A stretch of DNA of 64,000 nt from Phaeosaccion multiseriatum (GCA_965112735.1 OZ218957.1:1550001-1614000); one strand, 5' to 3'. Positions 50,611 to 62,644 are shown, counted from the stretch's first letter. Made by a program: numbers and translations. Notes: a model not told the origin generated them from the letters alone.

Positions 50611-51371
50611 GCCGGGAGCGGTGCCTTACAGCGGGCATGGCTTTCGAGTGTGGCAGCAGTACGGATGTTGCTGTTACACGGAAATTGCTGCTGGAGCTTG
50701 GTGGGCAGTGGAGATGGAGAATTGCCGGGAGCGGTGCCTTACAGCGGGCACGGCTTTCGAGTGTGGCAGCAGCACGGATGTTGCTGTTACACGGAAATTG
50801 CTGCTGGAGCTTGGTGGGCCGTGGAGATAGAGAATTGCCGGGAGCGGTGCCTTACAGCGGGCACGGCTTTCGAGTGTGGCAGCAGCACGGATGTTGCTGT
50901 TACACGGAAATTGCTGCTGGAGCTTGGTGGGCCGTGGAGATAGAGAATTGCCGGGAGCGGTGCCTTACAGCGGGCATGGCTTTCGAGTGTGGCAGCAGCA
51001 CGGATGTTGCTGTTACACGGAAATTGCTGCTGGAGCTTGGTGGGCCGTGGAGATAGAGAATTGCCGGGAGCGGTGCCTTACAGCGGGCACGGCTTTCGAG
51101 TGTGGCAGCAGCACGGATGTTGCTGTTGCACGGAAATTGCTGCTGGAGCTTGGTGGGCCGTGGAGATAGAGAATTGCCGGGAGTGGTGCCTTAGTCAGCG
51201 GGCATGGCTTTCGAGTGTGGCAGCAGCACGGATGTTGCTGTTGCACGGAAATTGCTGCTGGAGCTTGGTGGGCCGTGGAGATAGAGAATTGCCGAGAGCG
51301 GTGCCCTACAGCGGGCACGGCTTTCGAGTGTGGCAGCAGCGCGGCTGTTGCTGTTGCACGGAGCTTGGCGG
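50611..51371 (+). repeat. 113-bp minisatellite, array 1 (about 7 units)
   Basis: Units start gccgggagcggtgcc at 50611, 50724, 50837, 50950, 51063, 51176 and about 51292. They differ by a few substitutions and a 3-bp insertion. All frames are open because 113 is not a multiple of three and the unit lacks most stops, so the ORFs here are not evidence of coding. Confidence 0.92.
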
Positions 51372-52098
51372 GAGACAGAGAAGGATACTCGCAAGGCTGC
51401 TTTAGGGACTGTCTGGGTGCCTTGTAGGCACACCAGTAAACACTTGAGCAGTCAGCATTAGTGGTGCGCAACGAGGCTTTGGCAACGCTGGTGGCGAGTA
51501 GGAGTGGAGATAGAGAATTGCGCGGGTGAGTTTGAGTCATGGGATGTTCTCATCCGTGAGCCTGTGTGGGTGAGTTTGAGTCGTGGGGTTTTCTCACCAA
51601 TACAGGAGGGTGTGTGTTGGAGGAGCGGTCGCACACACCTGGGTGAGTTTTGCATATTTCTCATCCGTTTTTATTGGAAGCAACATGGAGGCTTTTGCTA
51701 CAAGTCGAGCTTTAGTAGGCGAACCCGCTTTGAGTTGCGTGGGGACACGCAATAGTTTAGTTCAGGGGGATGTTAGAAGTGCAGGGATGGCTGACGGGGA
51801 TGTTGAAAGTCAGTATTATGTCAATGGCCCAGGCCCAGGCAAATACGGTGAGAAACGGTGCGTGGCCCGTTTCTCACTCACCTCCCAGCAGGTTGGTCGT
51901 TTAGGATGGCTCACGGATAAAGCTAATAGAGACAAGGCTGGCTGCCAGGCTGGCTTTGGGGTTGCTATTACCTTGTCCATGCGGCTACTCCTATCCTAGG
52001 TGGAGAGCAACGTGACTCTTTACAACCCCAATGCTATTACCTTGTCCATGCGGCTACTCCTATCCTAGGTGGAGAGCAACGTGACTCTTTACAACCCC
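51372..52098 (+). repeat. Internal copy of the insertion's right-end sequence
   Basis: 51372-52024 repeats the sequence that also occupies 53388-54040 (including tgttgaaagtcagtattatg at 51803 and ...gactctttaca). A tandem re-copy of its last about 70 bp follows at 52030-52098 before the second minisatellite. It marks a duplication of about 1.5-2 kb within the insertion. Confidence 0.85.
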
Positions 52099-52163
52099 AA
52101 AGAATCCCGAAGGCAGCTGACCTTGGCCAAGAGGCTCAGGCAGCAGCTCGGTAGCTTTGAGTT

Positions 52164-53388
52164 TGCCGGGAGCGGTGCCTTACAGCGGGCACGACTTTCG
52201 AGTGTGGCAGCTGCACGGATGTTGCTGTTACACGGAAAATGCTGCTGGAGCTTGGTGGGCAGTGGAGATGGAGAATTGCCGGGAGCGGTGCCTTACAGCG
52301 GGCACGGCTTTCGAGTGTGGCAGCAGCACGGATGTTGCTGTTACACGGAAATTGCTGCTGGAGCTTGGTGGGCCGTGGAGATAGAGAATTGCCGGGAGCA
52401 GTGCCTCACAGCGGGCACGGCTTTCGAGTGTGGCAGCAGCACGGATGTTGCTGTTGCACGGAAATTGCTGCTGGAGCTTGGTGGGCCGTGGAGATAGAGA
52501 ATTGCCGGGAGTGGTGCCTTAGACAGCGGGCATGGCTTTCGAGTGTGGCAGCAGCACGGATGTTGCTGTGGCACGGAAATTGCTGCTGGAGCTTGGTGGG
52601 CGGAGGAGACAGAGAACTGCCGGGAGTGGTGCCTTAGACAGCGGGCATGGCTTTCGAGTGTGGCAGCAGCACGGATGTTGCTGTTACACGGAAATTGCTG
52701 CTGGAGCTTGGTGGGCCGTGGAGATAGAGAATTGCCGGGAGCAGTGCCTCACAGCGGGCACGGCTTTCGAGTGTGGCAGCAGCACGGATGTTGCTGTTGC
52801 ACGGAAATTGCTGCTGGAGCTTGGTGGGCCGTGGAGATAGAGAATTGCCGGGAGTGGTGCCTTAGACAGCGGGCATGGCTTTCGAGTGTGGCAGCAGCAC
52901 GGATGTTGCTGTGGCACGGAAATTGCTGCTGGAGCTTGGTGGGCGGAGGAGACAGAGAACTGCCGGGAGTGGTGCCTTAGACAGCGGGCATGGCTTTCGA
53001 GTGTGGCAGCAGCACGGATGTTGCTGTTACACGGAAATTGCTGCTGGAGCTTGGTGGGCCGTGGAGATAGAGAATTGCCGGGAGTGGTGCCTTAGACAGC
53101 GGGCATGGCTTTCGAGTGTGGCAGCTGCACGGATGTTGCTGTTACACGGAAATTGCTGCTGGAGCTTGGTGGGCCGTGGAGACAGAGAACTGCCGGGAGT
53201 GGCGCCTTAGACAGCGGGCATGGCTTTCGAGTGTGGCAGCAGCACGGATGTTGCTGTTGCACGGAAATTGCTGCTGGAGCTTGGTGGGCCGTGGAGACAG
53301 AGAATTGCCGAGAGCGGTGCCCTACAGCGGGCACGGCTTTCGAGTGTGGCAGCAGCGCGGCTGTTGCTGTTGCACGGAGTTTGGCGGG
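52164..53388 (+). repeat. 113-bp minisatellite, array 2 (about 11 units, higher-order 343-bp period)
   Basis: Same unit as array 1. Within it, three-unit blocks repeat with a period of 343 bp (for example 52341-52574 recurs at 52684-52917), indicating recent unequal exchange or slippage of multi-unit blocks. Confidence 0.9.
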
Positions 53389-54663
53389 AGACAGAGAAGG
53401 ATACTCGCAAGGCTGCTTTAGGGACTGTCTGGGTGCCTTGTAGGCACACCAGTAAACACTTGAGCAGTCAGCATTAGTGGTGCGCAACGAGGCTTTGGCA
53501 ACGCTGGTGGCGAGTAGGAGTGGAGATAGAGAATTGCGCGGGTGAGTTTGAGTCATGGGATGTTCTCATCCGTGAGCCTGTGTGGGTGAGTTTGAGTCGT
53601 GGGGTTTTCTCACCAATACAGGAGGGTGTGTGTTGGAGGAGCGGTCGCACACACCTGGGTGAGTTTTGCATATTTCTCATCCGTTTTTATTGGAAGCAAC
53701 ATGGAGGCTTTTGCTACAAGTCGAGCTTTAGTAGGCGAACCCGCTTTGAGTTGCGTGGGGACACGCAATAGTTTAGTTCAGGGGGGTGTTTGAAGTGCAG
53801 GGATGGCTGACGGGGATGTTGAAAGTCAGTATTATGTCAATGGCACAGGCCCAGGCAAATACGGTGAGAAACGGTGCGTGGCCCGTTTCTCACTCACCTC
53901 CCAGCAGGTTGGTCGTTTAGGATGGCTCACGGATAAAGCTAATAGAGACAAGGCTGGCTGCCAGGCTGGCTTTGGGGTTGCTATTACCTTGTCCATGCGG
54001 CTACTCCTATCCTAGGTGGAGAGCAACGTGACTCTTTACAGACTTGTGCTTGGCCAGTGAGCGGTTCCATACACACCGGGCAGTTGGGTAGCTCCTCGTT
54101 GTTGGTGGGGTCGCCTCCTCCTTCTGCTTCGTCACCTCCTCCCTCTGCTTGCCCTTCCCCTCCTTCTGCCGCTGCTTCCCGTGCCAGTGCTGGGCGCTCT
54201 CCTCCGCCTCTGCTGTTTTCGCCCTCTCCCCCCCCTGCTACTACTCTTCCGTCGCGGTCTCCTCGTCCCCCTCCCCTGTGTCCCGCTCGCTCTCCTCTCC
54301 CTTCTCCCTCCGGGTCGTGCTCCCGTGTAGTGTCTGTCCCACCTGCTCTTGTCGGTGGGGGCATGCTGCGAGCTCGTGGTGGGATGGTTGACGATGCCGG
54401 GAGGTGTGCTGCTTCGTATGCTCGTATGCATGTGTGGCATATGGGCTGCCGTAGGCCTGCTTGCGGGAAGCTTCTGAGGAGGGATCTGCCGGAGTTTCTG
54501 TGGGCCAGGTTGCCGCATCCACGTATACAGTCACGTAGCTGATACGTTCTGTTCTGTGGTCCGCTCTGTGGGCCGTTGGCGCGGTACCACAGGATTGACG
54601 CGGCCTGGGGGTGGTGTTCGCGCATCCATCGTTCCCACTCTCGGCCGCGGTTGGGGTGGTGGC

Positions 54664-56136
54664 TCAACTGGTGCCTGTTGAGGCGGTCTCTGGACCTGCC
54701 GACCGTGACGAAGGTGTCATTGCACTGTTCGAAGTTGCAGAGGACTCCCGTGGCGATGTAGTTGTTGTCAATGTTCCTGCGGTACGCTGTGGTGTTGTTG
54801 TGGGTGTCGTCCGTCTGTGGCGTGGTTGTGTCGCTTTGGGTGGGGGTGTTGGCGGTCCTGGTGCGGTTCCCCGGGGGGCCTGCCTCGTGCGTAAGGCGAG
54901 GGCTTGCCCCGGCGCCCACCACGGTGTGGCCATGGTGTTGGCGAAGGGGGAGGTGGTGGTGTTGTTGGTGTGGTCGCGTAGGGCGTGGCCGTAGCGCTCA
55001 ACGATGGCTTGGACGTCGGGTAATACCGCGATGAGTTCCTCCTGTCGTGAGGCGGTGATGTAGTCGTTGACCAACTCGTTGGAGGTGATCTCTTGGCCTG
55101 CGAGCGTGTGGGCATAGGCCTCTACGATCTGTTGCCATCCAAGGGGGTAATCTCCTCCCCCATGTGGTCTTCCGGGGGTGGTGGGGGGGCCTCCGCTCCT
55201 TAGAGCTTGTCTGAGGAGGGGCATATAGAAGTGCGAGTTGGTAGGCGGGAGCGCCGCGTCGCGCTGGTGGCGTATGGTGTTGCTCCATGTCGTTGGTGCG
55301 TGTCCATGCGTGTCTGTTTCGAGTGATGCTGTCTCTTCCTCGTGCGTCGTGGGGGGTGGTCGTACGAGGTCGGCGATGGCCTCGGCCGTGTTGTGGTGGG
55401 TCAGTTCCGTCGCGGTGAGGTTTAGGCTTGCGAACTCAGCGCTGATGCGTCGGCTGGCGGATGCTGGCGCTTGTTCGTTGAAGAAGAGGTTCGGGTGTTG
55501 CCGTATGGGGGTCGTGGCTGTGAGGTGGGTGTCTTCGTATTCGTCTTGGAGGATGGAGACGATTTGCTCTGTGATCCCGTGTGCGTTTCTGTGAGTTGAC
55601 GCGTTGGTGGTTTGGGCTGGATCTGAGGCTCGGAAAGTGGCGGTTGGCCTTTCCGGGCTGCGTGCTCGGGGGGTCCTGCTTCGTCCCCTTGGCCTCGTGG
55701 TTGGCTGCATGGGTGCTGGGCTGGTCGCTGTGGGGGGTGGTGCTGTTGTAGGGCCTGTTGTCTCGCTGGCGGGCGTGGTAGATCTCCTGGCGGCTGGTGC
55801 TGTTTGTTGCCGTGTCGTTGAGATCGGTTGTGGTTGCTGCTGCTGGGGGTGGGCTTCCGCTGCTGTTGCTGTGGGTTCCGTGAGTGCTGGTGGGAGCTGT
55901 GGGTCCTGCGGGAGGGTGTTGCGGGGTGCTGCGGCCGCTGGTGGAGCCGTGATGGGGGTGGGCACGCCTTCCCGTGCTGGTGTTTGGCGAATTGCTGCTG
56001 CCGCTGCCCGTCTCTCCCTTCTTTCGAGCCGCTGCTGATCGCGGCTCATAGGTGGCTCCTGCTGGGTTGCTGTGAGGTTTGCTGGTGTCTCCTGGGCTCC
56101 GGGGGGCCGCGTGGCCCCCCTGTCGTCCCCTTCCAT
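54664..56136 (-). pseudogene. N-terminal part of copy H ORF
   Basis: The native ATG is at 56136 (MEGDDRGATRPPG). The frame is native through the Pro/Thr-rich region to about 54845, where a G-run difference shifts it, so the C2H2 finger and following Cys motif are read only in another frame (about 54922-53984). Copy J carries the same shift, so it predates their divergence. Confidence 0.75.
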
Positions 56137-56148
56137 GGTGGCCCTGTC

Positions 56149-56239
56149 CGAGGGGTGTGAGAAGAAGCAGGTCCAAGGAGGATTGTGCACTAGGCACGGA
56201 GCTGTGGTCAAGAGGTGTATTGTGGAGGGGTGTGAGATG
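56149..56239 (+). pseudogene. Zinc-finger target fragment between copies H and I
   Basis: It encodes GCEKKQVQGGLCTRHGAVVKR and CIVEGCE, in frame with the antisense of the copy H 5' end (VALSEGCEKK), and is then cut. Confidence 0.75.
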
Positions 56240-56289
56240 TATATTAGAGCTTATGGGCTCAGTATTGGAGCGCTCGAGGTAAGTTGTAA
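56240..56289 (-). mobile_element. Non-LTR element copy I (50-bp 3' tip)
   Basis: Only tatattagag...gtaagttgtaa, the extreme 3' end of the element, followed at once by finger sequence (gatgtatcgggtccaagg). It is the shortest copy in the array. Confidence 0.8.
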
Positions 56290-56368
56290 GATGTATCGGG
56301 TCCAAGGAAGGTTGTGCACTAGGCATGGAGCTGTGGTCAAGACTTGTACTGTGGAGGGGTGTGAGAAG
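56290..56368 (+). pseudogene. Zinc-finger target fragment between copies I and J
   Basis: It encodes MYRVQGRLCTRHGAVVKT and CTVEGCEK, then copy J. Here the base triplet before tatatt is aag, the normal finger codon, instead of atg, which helps place the element 3' end. Confidence 0.7.
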
Positions 56369-59300
56369 TATATTAGAGCTTATGGGCTCAGTATTGGAGC
56401 GCTCGAGGTAAGTTGTAACCATGTGTAGATGTGTGTATGTGTGGTATTGATGGAGCGTGATGTGGAGGAGAAGAGGATGGTAAGGGTGGTAGAGTAGAGG
56501 ATAATGGGGAATGGGAAGGGAGTGAAGGGGGGAGGAGGAGATGAAGGGGTGTGGGAAGGAGTGAGGTGGTGGAGGTGATAGGTGAACTATCCTGCTGTGG
56601 GTGGTGCGGGTGACAAGGCGTGACTAACTGTGGTTGCTATGCTGTGTGCTGATGGTCTCGCTGTCTGCTGGCTGGTGTACTCCTGCTCCTCAGGCGGCCG
56701 CTCCGTCGATGGCTCCCATGAGCCCCCAGTCGAGGGTTTCTGCTGCTTCGTGCTGCGTCATCGTGGCTCGAAGGAGGGTGCCATACCTGATCTCCCGCTG
56801 TGAGAGGGCGCGTTGAAGGGCGAGGGACAGTTGTTGGCGCAGGAGGCCCTTGATGGGGCCCGTGGCTGCCGCCGCTGCGGGGCCGAGCCCTCTTGATGCC
56901 TTGTGGATGGCCATCGCCTCGATGAGCTCGTCCGTTTGGTGGCCCAGTCTGCCGTACGTCTCAATTGCAATGCACTTCAGGGTTGAAGTCCCGGGCAGAA
57001 AACTGCCCAGGTAGTGTGTGCGCTTGCGTTCTTCGGCGGCGGCTGCTGCGTGGCCTGGCGTGGTGGAGGCCCGTCCCACGTGGGTGGGGGCGGTGGGGTT
57101 GGTGACGGTGATGTCGCAGAGGAGGTTTCTCCGCAGGGGTGCGTCCGCTCCCGGGAAGCTACCTGCGGGATAGGTCAGGTCCATGCGTAGGTCTCGTCCT
57201 GCTCGGGTGCCCGTGGGGCCGTCGAAGCAGGTCTGGTCCTCTACACGTGCTCCTCCAATGCCCACGCTGTGCATCATCCTCCCGAAGGCCTTGACGAGGA
57301 GGTGGTGCGTGTGGTTGTGGAGGCCGGTGCGGGGGCAGATGGTGGCGTGGGTGGTGCTTGCCGTGCGGGCGCAGCCTGTGCCAAGGCAGGGTGGGGGCGG
57401 GTCCGCGTATGGCGTGTTGACACCGAGGTTGCGACGAAGGGCCATGGTCCATTCTGCGGGGGCCATGGTGTTGTGGCCGTGGGGGAGCGCTCCGAGGAAG
57501 GCCATGGCGCCCCTTCCTCGCTGTGAGTGGAGTCGGGCTGTTGCAATTTCCTGTGTCTCCTCTCCCCTCTGTGCCTCTGCCGGTGTGACGTCGATGGTGG
57601 CGATGCTCTGCGTCAGCTCCTCATGGCGGCGTTTGTGGATGAAGGTGGTGAGGGCCTTCTGGACGCCGTGGGTCGGTTGACGGCCTGCCTGATGGCTCCT
57701 GCGCACGTTGCGTCGCGCTGTGTCTTGGGCTTGGTGGTCAGGCGGCTCGAGTACGCGTGAGCGGGCCTCGTCGAACTGTGCCTGACCCACTGCTTGGATG
57801 AGGGGGGCCTCAGGGACCCCCTCCTCGTGCAGGAGGTTGACGCTGTCGGCGACGCTCTTGAGGGCTCCGTTGGTGAACAGCTGGTCCGGTAGGGCGCTCT
57901 CTTGGGAGCCGTCCCGGCGTGCGGTGCGGCTGAGCAGGGGGGGGAGGGTGAGCATCTTGTTGCCAAGGTATGCTGCTGGGGCGATGTCGTGGAGGCTGGT
58001 GAGGCCGAGGCCGCCGAAGCGCCGTGCCGTATGCATTTGTAGGCGCTGTGTCTCCGTCCATGGCTCCTCTTGTGCATCTGCGGCCTGCTCCAGAGGGGGG
58101 GCATCGGGGAGGCGCATGATGTGGGCCAGTGTCGCCCTGTTGGTGCGGTCTGCCCTGCTGCCGAGGGCGCGTCGGAAGATGGAGGGGTCAATGGCTCTCG
58201 CCAGGTGTGTGAGCCTGGCTGGGAGGCATTGGAGGAGGACGAGGGTGGCCGCCTGGGTGTTGTCCCACTCGCTGCAGTGTTTGGCGAGTTGGAGGTAGCC
58301 CCTGGGGTCTTCTTGGCCGAGGATGTTGCGGAGGTACTCTTCGATGTACTCCTCCGTGCCGACGGGGATGCCGGCTACCACGGTACCCTCGGTGGCAAGT
58401 GTGGCGCCCTGCCGTTGGGCGTGGTCCCTGTCAGCCTGTGTTGGCTGCTTGCCTTTGCCCATGAGGTAAACCGTTTTCCTCTCGTTGAACTCGAGGCCCA
58501 AGCCTCGGAATTGGGCTTGGAGATGGGCATGGCGTGGGGCGTAGGTCTCTAGGGGTGCGTCGGGTTCCAGCTGGTCCATGAGGTCGTCTGCGTAGGCGGA
58601 GATGGTGGGGCGGTTCGCTGCGGTGTCGGCTGTGTTCTGAACTTTCAGCACTGGGTGGATGGCGGCTGCGAACATGAGAGGCCCTTCTGGTGCTCCTTGG
58701 TTGACTCCGGAGCTCTGGTGGATGGTCTGGGTGCCGTCTGGTGTGAGGGCGTTGTGGGCGGAGGCGTGGGAGAGGCTGGCGATGGCGTAGTTGATGCCTG
58801 CTGGGTCGATGGTAGGGAGTGCGCCTGAGGCAAGGACGCCTCTGGCACGCGACACGCGGGTGTAGGCCTTGGTGATGTCATGCAGCACGACGGTTTTGCC
58901 GGCATCGTGCGCTAGCTGGGCTGCTGCGGCGTGTGTTTCCCCTCCGCCTCTGACCGCTACCGCTAGCTGTCCTGCGCTTCTGAGCTCTAGGCCCACCCTG
59001 TCCGCGATGAGCTTCATGTGACAGCTCTCCACGAGGCTGCGGTAGAGGTTGGGGGATGTCACAGGACGCGCTTTCTCGCCGAGGGCTGCGGCGCTGGTGC
59101 TGAACCACCGTTTGGCGAGCTGTGGAGGCAGTGGAGTGTCCCCCGTTCGGAGCAGCTCGTAGGTGTCAGTCAGAGCCTCCACGATTGCGTACTCCTGGGG
59201 GCTGTCCGGGGGTACTTGACGTGGCTCGCCCTGCGCCCGTCTGCTCCTTGGCCCTTCCAGTAGTTGACCCTCCGGTAGGTCAGCAGCATGGCTGTGCTGA

Positions 59301-62300
59301 TCTCCTCTCTGGTGACGTCGTTGCCATTCTCGGGGTGCTCCTGCACCTGGGTTCTGGCGTACTCCCTGGCTGCTGTTGCTGCTGTGTTGATCTCTTCGAG
59401 GCTCTCGTCGACGTGCGCTTGCTGGAGGCGTCGAAAGGTCTCGTGTGTGGGAGGGAGGTGGCCGTCTCTGCTCTTTGTGCTGAGCCTCGCCGCGGCCTTG
59501 TGCAGGCCTCCGGGTTTGGTGAGCAGGTGGGCGCAGGTTTCTCTCCGTCGCTCCTCTGTCTGTGCCTGTGCTGGGGGTGGTGGGCGGCGTGCGTGTGCTG
59601 TGGCTATCGCTGCTTGTGCGAGTGGGGCGATGTCGAGGTCGAGGACCATCTGTATCCGCTGCTGGCGGCTGTAGGCTCCGTCTTTAGAGAAGAGCATGGC
59701 AGGGAGGAGGTGGTGGAAGACATCCCATGCCAGAAGGGTGTGGAGGGTGGCGTCGGTGGGTCCGTTCTTGTGGGCCCTCAGCGCCCTGTTCCAGTTGTTG
59801 AGCGCTCTTTGCTGTAAGCTGATAATCAAGCTTACGTGGCGGGGGTTGCACTGCGCTACTGTCTCAAACACGAGTGTTGAGAGGATGGTACCCTGCGGGT
59901 CCAGGGCCCCTAGGCGGAGGACGTTTGGGTGCTGCATGGGCCATCCTTCCTCGGGTGTATCGTCGTTGGCTGGCCCTTCTCCGTCCCCTCCGTCCCCGCC
60001 GCTACCTCCTTGGCCTCTGCTCCGTCCTCCTCCCCCTCGTCTCGCTGCTGCTGCTGTGGTTCCTTGCGTGCGTGTGCTATCTCCCCCTGCCCTTTCTCTC
60101 TGAGGTCCCCTCTCTGCTGCTGCTCCTTGTCCGTTTCCTTCCCCCCTCCCTCGTCCTCCTCTTCGTCCTTCTACTCCACTTGGCGCTGCTGCGATTGCTC
60201 CTCCTCCTCCTCCTCCTCCTTCCGCGTGCCCTCGCCCTCCTCCTCTGCCCGTGGGGGTGGTGGGTTGGTACGGGTTGAGCCTGGCCGTTGCTGTCGTGTG
60301 CTGGGGCGTTGCCGTACGCGACGGGTCCTCGTTTGGGTCTGGGCCTAGATAGGCGTTCTCGAGGTCGTTGAGGGGGCCTTGGTAGGCCGATGCTGCGTTG
60401 CCTTGGGTGAGGATGGTCCTGAGGGCGGGGATGGCTCGTTGAGCTTGGTAGCCAGCCATGCAGCCTTGCGCGGGGCAGGGGAGGTTGCCTGGTGGTATGA
60501 CGGGCTGCTGGTTGGCTCTCCTCAGTGTGGCTTGGTCGTTCAGGTGGTGAAGGAGGCACGCGGGGTGAACGGTGTGTTGGCAGCGTCGGGTGCGTACTGG
60601 CCACTCCGTGGTTGGTGCGATGAAAGGGGGGTCCGCGTCAGACATGCATATGCAGCATATCGGGGCTGGGGGGGCGGTAGGTTGGGGTGGGGGTGTGTGT
60701 CGGGTGGTGGGGGGTGGCTGGGACTGGCGGCGCCGTCCTTGGCTGGCCTGCGCGTGCTGCTGATGCGACTCTCTGCGCTCCCTCGCTAGGCGATCCCTTG
60801 CGCGGCCCATAGCTCTCCCTCCTTGTGCTGTGATGGCCTGCTCGATCGTGTGCCGGTAGCAGGGGTTGCGGCAGTAGGGGCAGAGGTGGTCGTTGCGGTT
60901 GGGGTACGTGCTCATGACTCCCAATGCGCAGTGGTTGTGCACGTGATGTTCGTCTTCGTGCATGGCGACTTGTGCTTGGCCAGTGAGCGGTTCCATACAC
61001 ACCGGGCAGTTGGGTAGCTCCTCGTTGTTGGTGGGGTCGCCTCCTCCTTCTGCTTCGTCACCTCCTCCCTCTGCTTGCCCTTCCCCTCCTTCTGCCGCTG
61101 CTTCCCGTGCCAGTGCTGGGCGCTCTCCTCCGCCTCTGCTGTTTTCGCCCTCTCCCCCCCCTGCTACTACTCTTCCGTCGCGGTCTCCTCGTCCCCCTCC
61201 CCTGTGTCCCGCTCGCTCTCCTCTCCCTTCTCCCTCCGGGTCGTGCTCCCGTGTAGTGTCTGTCCCACCTGCTCTTGTCGGTGGGGGCATGCTGCGAGCT
61301 CGTGGTGGGATGGTTGACGATGCCGGGAGGTGTGCTGCTTCGTATGCTCGTATGCATGTGTGGCATATGGGCTGCCGTAGGCCTGCTTGCGGGAAGCTTC
61401 TGAGGAGGGATCTGCCGGAGTTTCTGTGGGCCAGGTTGCCGCATCCACGTATACAGTCACGTAGCTGATACGTTCTGTTCTGTGGTCCGCTCTGTGGGCC
61501 GTTGGCGCGGTACCACAGGATTGACGCGGCCTGGGGGTGGTGTTCGCGCATCCATCGTTCCCACTCTCGGCCGCGGTTGGGGTGGTGGCTCAACTGGTGC
61601 CTGTTGAGGCGGTCTCTGGACCTGCCGACCGTGACGAAGGTGTCATTGCACTGTTCGAAGTTGCAGAGGACTCCCGTGGCGATGTAGTTGTTGTCAATGT
61701 TCCTGCGGTACGCTGTGGTGTTGTTGTGGGTGTCGTCCGTCTGTGGCGTGGTTGTGTCACTGTGGGTGGGGGTGTTGGCGGTCCTGGTGCGGTTCCCCGG
61801 GGGGCCTGCCTCGTGCGTAAGGCGAGGGCTTGCCCCGGCGCCCACCACGGTGTGGCCATGGTGTTGGCGAAGGGGGAGGTGGTGGTGTTGTTGGTGTGGT
61901 CGCGTAGGGCGTGGCCGTAGCGCTCAACGATGGCTTGGACGTCGGGTAATACCGCGATGAGTTCCTCCTGTCGTGAGGCGGTGATGTAGTCGTTGACCAA
62001 CTCGTTGGAGGTGATCTCTTGGCCTGCGAGCGTGTGGGCATAGGCCTCTACGATCTGTTGCCATCCAAGGGGGTAATCTCCTCCCCCATGTGGTCTTCCG
62101 GGGGTGGTGGGGGGGCCTCCGCTCCTTAGAGCTTGTCTGAGGAGGGGCATATAGAAGTGCGAGTTGGTAGGCGGGAGCGCCGCGTCGCGCTGGTGGCGTA
62201 TGGTGTTGCTCCATGTCGTTGGTGCGTGTCCATGCGTGTCTGTTTCGAGTGATGCTGTCTCTTCCTCGTGCGTCGTGGGGGGTGGTCGTACGAGGTCGGC

Positions 62301-62644
62301 GATGGCCTCGGCCGTGTTGTGGTGGGTCAGTTCCGTCGCGGTGAGGTTTAGGCTTGCGAACTCAGCGCTGATGCGTCGGCTGGCGGATGCTGGCGCTTGT
62401 TCGTTGAAGAAGAGGTTCGGGTGTTGCCGTATGGGGGTCGTGGCTGTGAGGTGGGTGTCTTCGTATTCGTCTTGGAGGATGGAGACGATTTGCTCTGTGA
62501 TCCCGTGTGCGTTTCTGTGAGTTGACGCGTTGGTGGTTTGGGCTGGATCTGAGGCTCGGAAAGTGGCGGTTGGCCTTTCCGGGCTGCGTGCTCGGGGGGT
62601 CCTGCTTCGTCCCCTTGGCCTCGTGGTTGGCTGCATGGGTGCTG
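56369..62644 (-). mobile_element. Non-LTR element copy J (5'-truncated, 6.3 kb)
   Basis: Truncated within the N-terminal Pro/Thr-rich region (APMQPTTRPRG). Three frames cover it: 62675-61590, 61848-59170 (fingers, both RING-like modules, linker, C6 intact at 60141-60146) and 59182-56690 (RT and endonuclease). The breaks are the shared shift near 61760 and a G5 run at 59208-59212. Confidence 0.9.

Larger units (their letters stand above)
47730..54040. mobile_element. 6.3-kb insertion with about 460-bp imperfect inverted ends (foldback/long-TIR type)
   Basis: The left end (47730-about 48189, TGTGGAAAGTCGTG...) and the right end (about 53583-54040, ...CACG-like...GACTCTTTACA) are inverted copies with many mismatches and small gaps. 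gacttgtg occurs at 47726-47733 and 54041-54048, so the target duplication is 8 bp, or 4 bp (gact) if the ends are taken as TGT...ACA. The inside holds a minus-strand zinc-knuckle ORF, a near-palindrome (50038-50605), two 113-bp repeat arrays and internal partial copies of the right end (51803-52024). Long inverted ends and an 8-bp duplication would fit a Mutator-like element, but no transposase was recognised; a non-autonomous or chimeric element is likely. Confidence 0.75.
43131..56148 (-). mobile_element. Non-LTR element copy H (full length, split by a 6.3-kb insertion)
   Basis: The 3' part is 43131-47733 and the 5' part 54041-56148; joining them across 47734-54040 restores the element order with gacttgtg shared at the break. 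The 5' leader and ATG (56136) are intact. The ORF is broken by the insertion inside RING-like module 1, by a shared frameshift near 54838 before the C2H2 finger, and by a C5 run at 46901-46905. RT and endonuclease sit in one frame (47363-43452) with the paired G6 lesion of copy G. Confidence 0.9.

Noticed and set aside
50611-53388. Possible CRISPR-like array
   Set aside because: The units are contiguous 113-bp tandem repeats without unique spacers, in a eukaryotic transposon.
50515-53443. Many overlapping ORFs with a repeated AGSGALQRARLSSVAAARM-type peptide
   Set aside because: The 113-bp unit is open in several frames and on both strands; repeat units carry small indels, so no single frame is kept.
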